From Akebia trifoliata (Eukaryota; Streptophyta; Magnoliopsida; Ranunculales; Lardizabalaceae), in contig CM030714.1 of NCBI GenBank assembly GCA_017979445.1, positions 14,317,892 to 14,381,891 on the forward strand: a DNA stretch of 64,000 nt. The letters run 5' to 3'. The notes beneath the pieces were generated by a model that saw only the letters and a program-made list of their open reading frames with translations, was not told the origin of the DNA and did no database searches. Made by a program: the position numbers and the translations under genes. Below are positions 24,144 to 35,659 of the stretch, one piece after another (position 1 is the stretch's first letter; each line of letters opens with the position of its first letter).

Positions 24144-25153
24144 ACTTAATTTTAAAACATGAAAACGTGCGTCCCTTCACTTGATGCTCTAGTTTTTCTT
24201 CCTTCTCTTCCCTGTTTCCTTGATTTTTCCTTTATCTCTGCCGATTTTGAGATTTGGGCGCGCTTGGGATTGGTTAGGGCTATTCAAGTGCGGATTGAGG
24301 TCTTATTTCTGTGATTGGACTGAGATTTGTTGGGTGGGCTGAGGCTGTTGGATTTGAGCTTGAGTAGGCGTGGATTTTTCGCATACAATCGACTTGAGGT
24401 AGCTCTTCTGGACATTACTCCTTTAATTTCTTACTTTGATTTTGCATTAACGTTCCTTGAATTCTGCTTTGTTATATGGCATTGAATATAGAGTAATTTC
24501 TCAATTTGAATTCACCCAATCTCTCCTTGAATTTTCTTTTGTCATGTGTGAATTACTCAACCCCATCCACTTTTGAATTTCAATATGTGAATTATGAATT
24601 AAATTGTGTAATTTGAATCCGTTAAGTCCATTGTGAATTTTGATCATGTGTGAATTATGACCTTGGTCCATTTGTGGGATTACTTCAATTTCCAGGTGGA
24701 GTGGAGGGGTATGATGGGGCGTAGATGTTGGTGAGGGAGGTTGGATTGGATTGTGAGGTGGACTAGGTAGTGGGATAACTGGCTTGTTACGGGTATTTGT
24801 AGAGGGCACTCGAGATTTAGGAGGGACTAGAATCGTTGGTTCATGTAGATTCGGGTAGTGGTTTTGAGATGGATTACTAGGTTGGGACGTAGGTTTGGAT
24901 AGGCCTGTGGTTGTGATTGGTTCGGGTAGGTTGAGTCATGGGTCCAGGTTGGATAGACATTGGCTAGGTCCATTGGGTTCTTGAGGTTAGGGTCAAGCTT
25001 GGACTTGAGGTTAGGGATTTTGGTTGGTAAACCCAGACTTGAAAGGTTTCGGTCGGTCAAGGGGTTAGGTAAAGGATAGATGTGGCTATTTGATTTTTCG
25101 GCATTTCCTCGATTTCGCCCGTTGTGATCATTAGGTGCCTTATGTTTCTATAT
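24144..25153 (+). other. Putative leader/promoter region of antisense gene 1
   Basis: A pyrimidine-rich stretch (24170-24240) follows the palindrome array. Then come AATTTGAATTCA-like repeats and G-rich GGTTGGGT-type sequence up to the ATG. No protein-coding signal was recognised; minus frames at 24501-25060 are composition artefacts. Confidence 0.4.
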
Positions 25154-27737
25154 ATGGGAAGACCACGGAAGATCAGAGTTGTTGCCCCTTCTTCAGACGA
25201 GGAGGAGGGTGTCATGTCGTCCCCTAGGTCCCGATTCGCTCTGGGTTCTAGTCTAGCACCGACTAGGAGGTCGTCTTATCTTCGACAGATGCCTGATCCT
25301 TCATCTAGTGATGCTGTTGATTCTTCGTCGGGTAGTCGTACTGCTACTGAGGAGGGTATAGATGTGAGTGCTTTGGAGCCGAGGTCTGCTAGTTGAGGTA
25401 AGGGTGCCAGTGGTAGGGCTGGTGGTAGAGGTAGAGGTGGCCTTCGTACTGAGATCCCTATGGAGGTCAGTGATCAGGTGCATGATACATCACTTCTGCA
25501 TGGATTGGGTCGTCACTTGTCCATGTACGTACGTATGGACGTTCCTACCCCTTACCCAGGGGCTAGCTTCAGGGGCCGTTGGCATGCGTTCTTTGACACT
25601 ACTGCCCATTTTTCTGATGATATTCGGACACAGTTCACCACCGTAGGGTTTGATCACTTCTTGCGTATTCCTTCTTTCCGAGCTGATCGTCCTCTTTTCC
25701 TGGCGATGATGGAGCGATGGTTTCCATCGACACATACTTTCCATATGCCGGAAGTTGAGATCGGCATTCGTCCATCTGATTTTGTTGTTATTACTGGTAT
25801 TGCCATGGAGGGTGACCCTGTTATATTGGAGGCCCAGTCTATTGACGATATGAGAGCCCTACTTGGCCTTAGGACAGTCCCTGCCTAGATGGTAGGGAAG
25901 CAGGGTCGTATTAGCACGGAGATCCTCATGGGGCTACTTCTTGTTGAGGGGGACAGGCAGCGTCCACCCCTGCATTGAGAGAGTATTGCTCGTTTCGACG
26001 ATCGAGACTTTGATGTCATCTTCCGTATTTGCTTTCTTCTCTTGCTTGGTAGCTATTTTTTCCTAGAGGATGATTCTACCATTTCTACTATCTTCCTGTC
26101 CACTATGCGCGATATTGACCGTATCAGAGACCTTGACTGGGGCAATTTCATCTACGGGACCATTATCAGAGGCATCGATCGAGTTGTCGAGGGCATCACG
26201 GCTCCTCGAGGTGGCGGGATCTCTACTTGATTTTTTTGGCATTTCATTGAGGTATGCTAGCTTCTTGTTGTTCGTTCATTGCTCTATATTTCTCCTTAAC
26301 ATGCTAACCTTCTTGCTTCGAATTTCCATTTCAGTTATTTCTGCATGTGCACTTCCCCTTTTACCTTCCTACTCAGCGCCATCCTGATGATGGCTATCCC
26401 CTTGGTGCCTTTTGGACGACTATGGATGCACGGGCCATTCAGAGCAGCCCTCGTAGTGCTCGGGTCCACATTGATCGCAGTCGTCTTGAGGATGTAAGTT
26501 TACGTTACCTTAGTCTCTTCATATTCTTTTGATACCTATGATCTGATGTTTTCCTTCCACAGGTGTTCTCCGTGACCCTCAGGGACTTGCCTCGCACTGT
26601 TAGCAGGCAGTGAGAGGTGCGGAACGCCTATAGGCATGATCTATCGAGGCATCTTTATCCTTGTTTCATTGGGGACCTTCGATATACTTACTACCTTGGG
26701 GAGCGCTTATATTTTCAACATGATCGTACCCTATGTATCCCAGTTGCTCCACCTTCACCGATGTCATTGATCATGGCTTTCAAGGAGTATACTGCTCAGG
26801 CGGGGGGCATGGATATTGTTGGCCCAGTGATTGATGGTGATTATTGTGCCTGGTTCCGAGAGGCTTCGATTGGCTGTCTGATGCCTGCTGTGTCTGTCTG
26901 TGCTGAAGTGACAGAGATTGGAGGTGTCTTGATCCGAGAGCATGCTGATACGATACTCGCCTTGTTGTTTTTTGTACGTTCATTGTTTGTCGAAAATTAC
27001 CTTTTGATCGCATTCTTATGGCATGTCTTTGTTTCAGGCTGATGATTTGCGTCGACTACGTGCAGGTTATGACATTATTGAGGCCCAGGCGGGTCAGGCC
27101 GTTGAGATGAAAAATCGATAGCGGGCTGCGCAGTCAGAGGCCGAGTTTCAGGCTGCTCTTGTCCTAGAGCAGGCCATTCGTATTCAGGAGCAGGCCGATC
27201 GTATACATGAGTTGGAGTTGGAAGCCGCTATGAGGGAGTCACGGATGCAAGCGGAGATGGTATAACTCCCTTCATGTTACTTGTTGCTTTACTAGTACTT
27301 TTCATATCCTGTCCTTAACATGGTTCATTTTTTGTGGATGTTTCAGGATTATTATCGTCGCCGAGATGGTGCAAGTACATCGGCTCATCCTCCTACTCCT
27401 CCCTGGGTAAGATCCTTTATTATTTCAGCTTTTCATAGTCATCTGTTACTTTCGATGCCTGATCCAGACTTGTTTATCAGGATTCTGCTTTTGTCGAGCC
27501 TTCTGCCCCTTTTGTCGGTGTCTGAGAGATAGGTCTCGATTCTGACCCCTCGTGGCATTCGACACATTTTTCCTTGATTCGACTGGGCGGTTGCGAGCGC
27601 ATCCCGAGGGTGTGCCATCAGCTTCTAAGACAGATTCGGGGATGTCTGGCTTGGGTTCGCTAGCTGAGACCACTTCAGGTGTAGCTCTAGAGACTTCATC
27701 ATCTCCCTCGAATACTGGAGATGATACACATATTTGA
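25154..27737 (+). pseudogene. Antisense gene 1 in element A: plant mobile domain-like protein with introns
   Basis: Oriented opposite to A's gag-pol. Six phase-compatible exons with GT/AG borders are visible: 25154-26251, 26335-26493, 26563-26973, 27038-27259, 27347-27406, then one beginning at 27481 or a later frame to 27737. The N-terminus is basic and Ser-rich (MGRPRKIRV), followed by a Gly/Arg patch. A mobile-domain-like core follows (PLFLAMMERWFPSTHTFHMP, EVEIGIRPSDFVVITGI), then FPFYLPTQR and FWTTMDARAI. A coiled coil (ELELEAAMRESRMQAEM) lies near the C-terminus. Exon 1 alone has in-frame stops at 25394, 25886, 25976 and 26228, with more in exons 3 and 4; all fit C-to-T changes of CGA or CAG. 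The family is known, but its role is not. Confidence 0.7.
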
Positions 27738-27963
27738 TCATACTGTCCCCCTTGTCGGCCGATTGATGTATTACCTGTCTTTGTCTGTAAAGTCTTGTAT
27801 CTCCTGTATGTACCTGTTATGAAAACATGTGATGTTTCATATTTATACATACCTATATATATGCCGACAGACTTCTTGTATCTATTCATTAGATGTTGAT
27901 CACATATTGGATTTTGAATTTCAATTTTGTCCTATTAGAGGGGTGATCAAAAGTTTCGAACTA

Positions 27964-28216
27964 GTCCGTTTCTTCAAAACGGACTGATTACTCTTGTCTT
28001 AGATCCGCTTTCCATAAACGGATAACACTAGGAAATTATTAATCCGTTTTTACAAAATGGATTTGGTTATTCGATCTTGAATCCGTTTTATAAAAACGGA
28101 CTGATCAATATTCCATAAATCCGTTTTATAAAAATGAACTGATCAATATTCCTTAAATCCGTTTTATGGAAACGGATTGATCAATACTCCTTCAGAACAG
28201 TTTAACCAAAACGGAC
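27964..28216 (+). repeat. Palindromic 38-39-bp tandem repeat, array 2
   Basis: Seven units start at about 27964, 28002, 28041, 28080, 28117, 28156 and 28194. The best cores are GTCCGTTT/AAAACGGAC and AATCCGTTTTATAAAAACGG. Spacers share CTGATCAATATTCC. The array ends ACGGACCAGTACTT, as in array 1, and lies about 140 bases upstream of the ATG of antisense gene 2. Confidence 0.85.
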
Positions 28217-28356
28217 CAGTACTTGCAACTCTTCCTTATGCCCTAAATTCGCGTTTTTTGTCTTCTTCCCTCTTGATTCTAATTGTGGAGCCCACGAATC
28301 TACAACAACAAGCTTGCATAGCTTTCTCTTCCCCCAAGATCTCCTTTCCAAGCCTC

Positions 28357-29951
28357 ATGGAGGTAGGTCCTACTCTTCCACATCTAAAAAGATATGCTAT
28401 AACAGATTCTTACTTGAGACAAAGGTTGGAATCTATGTCTAATGAAGACAAACTCCAATGGGATTCTAATAAGTTGGGATTCACTCTTTCCTTGCCTATG
28501 GTCCCTTTGCAATGGGGTCTCATTGAGGCCATGATGGGATGTTGGGTTCCCGATCTTAACTTGTTTCGCTTTGGTGAACATGAAATGACCCCTACTATAA
28601 AAGAGATCGAGGTGATTTTGGGTCTTTCCTTTTCGAGTATAGTGGTGGTTTCACCCCTTAGAGAGGGATACAAGGGGGAGGCATCAGATTTCTTGGGGAT
28701 TAACAAGAAATATTTAAAAAACACGGATGGTGAGTAAACTTTGTTGAGAACGTCCAAGTCTTTTCTCCTTGAGCGTCTCTTGGAGAATGACAAGCCATTG
28801 CTCCGATTTAACGCTTTGACCCTTGTAGTGGTTGGTCAATTACTATTTTCGGGAGAAGGTGAATTTGTGGACCTCTCCCTCATCAGTGTGATACAACAGA
28901 TTCGTCAAGGGCGTCGAGTGGCCCCTATGCTTTTAGGCGAGATGTTTCGATTTCTTACCGCTTGTTCGACTAAAAAAGATCGAACATTTCGTGGATGTGT
29001 CCTTCTCTTGCAGGTAAATTGGGTTATTTAGTTATCTATCTTTCACATTTTAAAATTGTGCGATTAGAATACTCCCCTTTCTTGCAGTTTTGGTTCATGG
29101 ATCATATGTCCTCCATGAAAGTGATTCATCGTCCCTTTTGTGTGAATGCTGATTTGGTATGCATGATGGCGAGACGAGAGCTTCCCATGTTTCCTGGTGG
29201 GAAAGAAGGATGACATTCTTTTTTGTGCAATCTTAGAGACGAGGCTATTAGGTGGGTTGGGGCTTTCCAACCGAAGGGTTCCCCCGTGATTGCTTTTGAT
29301 GGGGCTCATTTCCTTATTTTGATAGGCCTGCATGGGGCCACCCAGTATTTTCCCCTTCGTATTCTTCGTCAATTTGGGTATGACCAAGGCATACTCATTC
29401 TTGAGGACTTCAGTGAGTTGGTTGACACTTTGTCATATTCTTCCACTACACTTTTGAGTCGATTGGTGAAAGAATGGTCTCGAGTAGAAGTTTTGGATCA
29501 TCCCATCTATGCAAGCCACTCTTTTTCAACTTACATTAATTGGATTCGAGAACTTATTTTCGACCAAGTGACAGTACCAACTGTTCCCCGTGCACGTCCT
29601 GGCACTTCTTGTTTCTTTGATTATCGTGATCGGTTAGAGGAGATTCAAGCAGATCATTGTCGTATCCGAGCTATTTGGCTCAAGTCTGAAAGGGATATGC
29701 AAGCTAAGATTGCCTAATTATCATCCGAGCTCGAAGTTATGAATACTAGAGGTGAGGTGCCCATACTCTGAGCTGAAATCACTGATTTGAGAGAGCGCCT
29801 TGTTTCGAGGTTGCATGTTGATATGAATGTTGAATACTTAGTGAGTCGTCATGCTTCTGATACGGAGAGAATCATCATTGACCAAGCTGCTCAGATCAAA
29901 GCCCTAGAGGATAGACTTGATGCCTATTATGCTTCTTTCGGGAGTATATGA
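28357..29951 (+). pseudogene. Antisense gene 2 in element A: DUF7745/mobile-domain-like protein with coiled coil
   Basis: Two exons, 28357-29013 and 29088-29951, joined by a GT/AG intron of 74 bases in matching phase. The N-terminal half shows the family layout: WGLIEAMMGCWVPDLNLFRF, then GEHEMTPTIKEIEVILGLSF. The C-terminal third is a predicted coiled coil (ELEVMNTRGEV to the region around QIKALEDRLDAYYASF). In-frame stops occur at 28735, about 29210, 29715 and 29769; each fits CAA-to-TAA or CGA-to-TGA. The preferred start is the ATG at 28357; an upstream in-frame ATG at 28177 lies in the palindrome array. It is separate from gene 1, with its own upstream array. Function is unknown. Confidence 0.7.
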
Positions 29952-30455
29952 GTTGTTCCTTGCCTGTTATTCCTTCTTGTACCCTGCTTTCAACGAGAAT
30001 GATGTAGCACTTTTTGAAATGAATGAAATAGGTTTTTTACGTAGTGGCCTCATATATATCTACTGCTTTCGAAAACTCTTGATTTTAAGAAAAGTCCTAG
30101 ATTCTTTGTCATAGGCCAAAAATAGTAATTTTGATGATGCATTTTTTGTTTTGTTTTAGGTTTTAAAAGATTGCCTTTGTCGGATAATCTGTGACAGACT
30201 GTGTTTGAAAACTCTGAAAGTTAACGATCATGGTGCCTTTACTAAATGCCGAGAATACAAGTGTCAGCTAATCGTTAGCCTCTTTAGAGTCATCCCCGAG
30301 GCTGAGAATTTTGACTGAGTTATCTTAGTTGTATTTGTTGGAACAGTGAGGACTTCGAGATTTTTACCGTTCACAGTTTATACTATTACGGGCCAGTAGT
30401 TGTTTTTTTTTTTGCTTATTTTTTTTTGTTTTTTTTTTTTTAATTTTTTTTGCCT
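29952..30455. other. Element A, non-coding stretch after antisense gene 2
   Basis: No gene recognised. It contains the 3' flank of antisense gene 2 and T-rich tracts near 30400-30450, and borders the hairpin module. Confidence 0.4.
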
Positions 30456-30600
30456 CTGATGCCAGTTATGGTTTTCACCAGACCTGATTTCCACATTTTT
30501 GCGCATCGACGCCCTTTTTGTGTTTTCATCGTGCCGGTGGTTTTGATCTTGCCATAGACTGATTTTTTTACTCACAGTGCCCTGGCGGGTTTTCACCATG
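30456..30600 (-). repeat. 3' hairpin repeats of element A
   Basis: Read on the minus strand, three units have the form stem, GAAAAC-type loop, stem: CATGGTG/CACTGTG (30573-30600), CGATG/CGTCG (30507-30531) and CTGGTG/CATCAG (30456-30481). All stems pair, but four positions need G.U pairs, which exist only on the minus strand, the sense strand of the element. The same layout occurs in element C at 60643-60835. Confidence 0.65.
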
Positions 30601-31457
30601 CCCTTTCAGTCTATGCTTACTTTATAGATTTTTTACTTTGAATACCTTCTCGATTTCTGTGTGCCCTTTGTGGCTTGGTGACTCAAGTTGAGCTGCAAGA
30701 TCGAACACTCTACTCTTCTAGTGGCGTTCTTTCTTGAGTAACAGATCTGGACTCCCCTCTCGAGTTCCTCCGACGATTTTCATGGTGCGGTGACTCAAGT
30801 TGAGTTTCGAGATTGATGACTCTACACTTTGAGTTACTTTTTTTTTCAAATATTCGATCTGAACTCCCCTCTCGGGTCTTCCAACGACTTTGGCAGCTTG
30901 AAATCTGATTTGAGTGACAAGATTGACTACCCTTGATAATATTTCTCATGACGTGCTTCCACTATGATTGAGTTGCCTTGAACCATTCCCTGATCTAAGA
31001 GGACTTTAAATAGGATGAAACGTAGGCTTAGGTTAGGGTTATGATAAGAAAGGCTGAATCTAGATTTATTTAGGTAAAAGATGGACACGGGGTTGGTCTA
31101 TTTTTATTTCGAAAATATGATCTATGTCTCCTCCCAGCGTCTCACGAACTCATTTAGGTAGGAGATTTGGGTCGAGCTTAAGATCAATTATTCGAGATTT
31201 TTGACTTTTTAATTTTTTTTGTACTTTTAGCCGTTCACAGTTTATCCTCATACGGGCCAGGAGTATACTTTGGTATTTTTGTTTAGGCTTTTGATTTTTT
31301 TTTTTTTTGTGGTGGTGACTTGCCCCGGTCCTAGGTTAAGAAATGAATGTGATGGCTCAAAAAGGGTTAACTAAAGGTAGATAATTGTTCAGGTAGTAGA
31401 AAGATGGCCTCTCTTCATTTCAAGGAATGACTTTAGGCGTAATATTTTTTTACGGTA
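30601..31457 (-). other. Element A 3' untranslated region
   Basis: Repeated segments of about 100-120 bp begin with GTGACTCAAGTTGAG (about 30678 and 30790) and share ACTCCCCTCTCG blocks. CTCAAGTTGAG is itself a palindrome. No gene is present; the 79-codon minus frame at 30710 is not convincing. Confidence 0.5.
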
Positions 31458-32596
31458 TCAGCGTTGATCGGTTATGGAAAGACTTTCCCACATATCTCTG
31501 TAAGGATTAACGCTCCTCCGGACAGTACCTTTTGAACGACGAATGGCCCCTCGTAATTTGGACGAAACTGTCCTCTCGCATCTTCTTGTATTGGTAGAAT
31601 CTTCTTTAGAACTAAGTCTTCGGGTATAAACTCCCGAGGTCGAACCTTCTTGCTGTAAGCACATGCTATTCTTTGTTGATACGTTCGAACGTGACAAATT
31701 GCTGAAATACGTTTCTCCTCTATTAAGTTCAACTGATCGAATCAGGCTTGGACCCATTCTGCTTCATCCAATTCAACTTCTTTTAATATCCAAAGGGAGG
31801 GAATCTCGACCTCAATGGGCAAGACTGCTTCCATTCTGTAGACCAGTGAATAAGGCGTTGCCCCAGTAGAAGTTCGGATTGACGTTCGATAAGCATGTAA
31901 AGCGAAGGATAACATTTCGTGCCAATCCTTGTAAGTAACGGCCATTTTTTCGATAATTTTCTTAATGTTTTTGTTAGCGGCTTCAACTGATCCATTCATT
32001 TTTGGTCTGTAAATGACTGAGTTGTGATGGGTGATCTGAAAATCCTTGCGCATTTTAGACATGTCTTTGTTCTTAAGATTTTTGGTATTATTGGTTACTA
32101 TCCCGCTTGGGAGGCCGTACCGACATATGATGTTGTTCTTCACAAACTTCAAGACATTGCCTCTCGTAACATTGGTGTAAGATGCTGCTTCTACCCATTT
32201 CGTAAAGTAGTCGATGGCGACTAAGATGAAATGATGCCCATTGGAAGCTTGAGGATTGATCTGCCCGATGACATCCATGCCCCAGAGTGAGAAGAGCCAA
32301 GGAGAAGTCATATTATGCAATTCTGAAGGTGGTGTATTGATTTTGTTGGCATAGATTTGACACAAGTGACATTTTTGAACATATTGGTACCCGTCGCTCT
32401 CCATAGTCATCCAGTAGTAACCCATTCTCATAATTTTCTTTGCAAGCATATGTCCATTCATGTGAGGTCCACAGACTCCACCATGTACTTTTTCGATCAG
32501 ATGTTGAGCTTCTGTTTCTGTTACACACCTGAGGAAGACCTCGTGGTGTGACTTTTTGTATAAGACTCCGCTACTCAAGAAAAACTGTCCTGCCAA
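31458..32596 (-). pseudogene. Element A integrase
   Basis: An HHCC zinc-binding region comes first (VHGGVCGPHMNGH and CHLCQ). The core follows with the first catalytic Asp in WGMDVIG. The second catalytic site reads IVTNNTKNL, where this family normally has Asp-Asn-Gly, so the Asp is lost. Glu is kept in NGSVEAANK. A frameshift near 31735 moves the C-terminal GPY/F-type module (FRPNYEGPFVVQKVLSGGAL) to another frame (31472-31732). It reads leftward after the RNase H block with a short decayed linker. Inactive. Confidence 0.9.
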
Positions 32597-32784
32597 TCTC
32601 TGAATAGTCTTTCGATCGGTTGTTGTGGCATCGGGTGGGAAAGTTCGATCCTCTAAGAATGCCTTGATGTTTGCAAACTATGATTTTTCTTCAGGTTCTT
32701 CGATCCCCACAGGCAAGCAATATGCTGGCTCATCTTGAATACCAATCTCAAGAGGGTTGACTATGGTATCTTCGGATATGCTAA

Positions 32785-33800
32785 TCATTGATGCCAAAGT
32801 AGCCAATGCATCTGCAAACTGGTTCTTAGCCCTCGACATATAAATGAATGATAAGGAACTAGTCTCTGCTCTCGGGTTTTCCATTCTCCCGTTTTCTGGT
32901 AGACTAATAGACTTGAGTCTCCAAATATATCTATTTCATCAACTTCAAGGTCGATTGCTGCTTTCAACCCCACAATGCATGCTTCGTACTCAACTTCGTT
33001 ATTAGAACACTGAAACCTTAACTTGACTGCAATGGGGATATGAGTTCCGTCTGGCTTGACCAGGACTGCCCCGATTCCATTTCCCTTTTGATTTACTGCT
33101 CCATCGAAGTACTTTTTCCAACTAGATTCTTCATCGTCGCTTTCGGCTTCAGCAAACAGAATGACTTCATCAGGAAAATTTATCTTTAGTGACTCATAAT
33201 CGGGTAAAGGGTGCTCCGCTAAGTGGTCAGCAATGGCTTGTCCTTTAATGGCTTTTTGAGTGACATAGGTGATGTCAGACTCAGATAATAGTAGTTGCCA
33301 TTTTGCGGTGCGTCCCGTTAGTACTGACTTCTCGAAGAGGTACTTCAAGGGGTCCATCCGAGCAATGAGCCTAGTTGAGTAACTAAGTAAGTAGTGGCGT
33401 AGCCGTTGTGATGCCCAGACAAGGGCACAACATGTCTTCTCAAGAGTCGAATAGTTCGCCTCGTAACTTGTGAACTTCTTGTTAAGGTAATAGATGGCTC
33501 GCTTTTTCCGACCAGTTTCATCATGTTGCCCTAATACACAGCCCATGAAGTTTTCTTACACGGAAAGATACATCAGTAGAGGTCGACCTGGTGTAGGCGG
33601 GACTAAGACTGGTGGATTAAACAAGTATCTCTTAATCTTGTCAAAAGCTTCTTGACAGTCTTCATTCCATTCTTTCGGCTCATTCTTCTTCAGTAGTTTG
33701 AATACTAGCTCATAGATCGAAGTTAGTTGTGCGATGAACTAACTCATGTACTGAATTCTCCCTAGGAATCCCTTGATCTCTTTCTCTGATTTGGGTGGCT
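32785..33800 (-). pseudogene. Element A RNase H plus second (archaeal-type) RNase H
   Basis: The first RNase H runs from about 33600, where a TAA at about 33556 interrupts the frame, through VLGQHDETGRKKRAIYYLNK and YSTLEKTCCALVWASQRLRH. After a connector, a second RNase H starts at WKKYFDGAVNQKGNGIGAVL with acidic residues in FDGA, NNEVEYEA and FGDSSL. This duplicated RNase H is a hallmark of the Tat lineage. The frame breaks again at about 32790. Catalytic acidic positions of the second domain are still visible. Confidence 0.9.
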
Positions 33801-34530
33801 CCATATTTATGATGTACTCCGTTTTAGCTAGATCAATTTCTATTGACGATGAACTCCAATAGCTTTCCTGATGTTGCCCCAAATACATACTTTGTCGGAT
33901 TAAGTCTTAGGCTGTACTTCTTTAATCGGTCAAACAGTTTCTTCAAGTTCACCAGATGATCCTCGTCGATGTTTGATTTAGCTATCATGTCGTCTACGTA
34001 TACTTCTATCTCCTTATGGATCATGTCATGAAATAAGGCAGTCATGGCTCGTTGGTAAGTTGCCCCAGCATTCTTGAGACCAAATGGCATGACCTTATAG
34101 TGAAAGGTATCCCAAGGTGTAATGAATACAGTCTTCTCTTGATCTTCTTCCGCCATTTTTATTTGATTGTAACCCAAGAATCCATCCATGAAAGAGAACA
34201 TACCGTGCCCTACTGTATTATTGACCAAAGTGTCGATTTGTGGTAACGGAAAGTCATCTTTAGGACTGGTACTATTTAGATTCTGGTAGTCTACACACAT
34301 GCGTACTTTTCCATCCTTCTTTGGCACATGAACGATGTTAGCGAGCTACTATGGGTAGGTGGATACTATGAGAAACCCTGCTTGGAACTGCTTCATTACT
34401 TCGTCCTTGACTTTAAGTGTCCACTCTGGTTTCAACCTTTGTAATTTCTGCTTGATCGGCTTGTTTCTTACTTTGATAGGTAACTTGTGAACGACTAGAT
34501 CTATGTCTAAATCAGGCATATCTTGGTAGG
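33801..34530 (-). pseudogene. Element A reverse transcriptase
   Basis: Homology begins near 34520 (LPIKVRNKPIKQKLQRLKPE). A double stop (TAGTAG) at about 34350 precedes LANIVHV. The uninterrupted core 34327-33833 has VPKKDGKVRMCVDYQNLN, FMDGFLGYNQI, FGLKNAGATYQRAM and the catalytic YVDDM. A frameshift near 33835 follows GKLLEF. The stops fit C-to-T changes. The catalytic aspartates are intact, but the frame is not. Confidence 0.92.
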
Positions 34531-35475
34531 ATTATGCGAAGACATTTTGGTACTGTTGTAAGAACTTTGTCATTTTCTCTTTCTGCTCAATCGTTAATAG
34601 GACTCCGATTTTAACGATCCATGGGTCATCTTCGATGCTTAGGTTCACTGAGTTTGTATCCTCTATATTTGGTTGAACATCTTTCTCGTGACGTTCTATG
34701 AGTTCTTTGATTTCTTTTGAAGGATATTCAACCTTTTCCTCTAACTCTTCTTCAATCCCATGAGATCAAAGTCGAGCTCGAGGTCAAAGTCGTATTCATC
34801 TCTTTCATACTCTGTTCTGTCACAAGATTCATTCAACTGAGGAAATTCTCTGGAAACCTTAGGTATTTTCAAGATTTCTAATATTTTTGAGTTTTTGAAA
34901 ATATTTGATTTTTTTGAATTTTGGAGAGTTCTTGATTTTTTTGAATTTTGAAAGATTTTTGATTTTTTTGAATTTTGAAAGTTTTTTAATTTTTTTGGAT
35001 TTTGCGGGCTATCCAAATGCTTGAAACAAGATGAAGAAAAATCATGCAAATTCATTAGCAACGAAGGTAAGCCCCCAAAACAGTCTTGTCCTGAGGACGA
35101 GGGCTCATTATGGTCCTTGGGCAGATGAGATTTTGCTAATGGTATTTTTTTTTAGGTCGTAGGGATTCTGGACCCCATGACGACCTCATAAGTGATTGGG
35201 TATTCCTCCAAATTCTTGAAGACTTGCCCTTCTTTTGTAGGGTAGATAAGTCGGGAGAGTGACTCCCTTAATGGTTCAGATATGACCATCACTTCTGAAT
35301 GACTGTCGTCAAGTCGGGGGTACTTGTAGGGTGGTGGAATTACGACAGATCCCCAATCGATTTGAAAGAGGGACAGTGATCTTTCTTCTTCGCATATTGC
35401 GACTTTCGCCTTAGCGGGTTCTCTTTCTTCTTCCTCTTGACTCCGTTCGGAATCCCCTCCGAACAAAATGTCCAT
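34531..35475 (-). pseudogene. Element A linker between protease and reverse transcriptase
   Basis: There is no catalytic domain. The frame 35475-35152 is charged (EEEEREPAKAK). The frame 35061-34741 contains a 27-bp tandem repeat (about 34860-35010) encoding KNFQNSKKSKIF-like units, followed by a Glu/Asp-rich patch. Such variable acidic linkers separate protease and reverse transcriptase in large Tat elements. It is assigned by position only. Confidence 0.5.
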
Positions 35476-35659
35476 GCCATCTGTAAAGGAATGTGGGGAC
35501 TCAACGAATGAGTTTTCTTACAATTGAATGGGTTCAATACTTACAATACTTGGTTCTCATGTGTGGTTTGTCGGTGGTAGTTCTGATAAGTCATCTGGCC
35601 TCCTCAAGGATTGTGGGAAGTTGATGCTGATGTATGGTATTTTGCCCAAGTTCTATACA

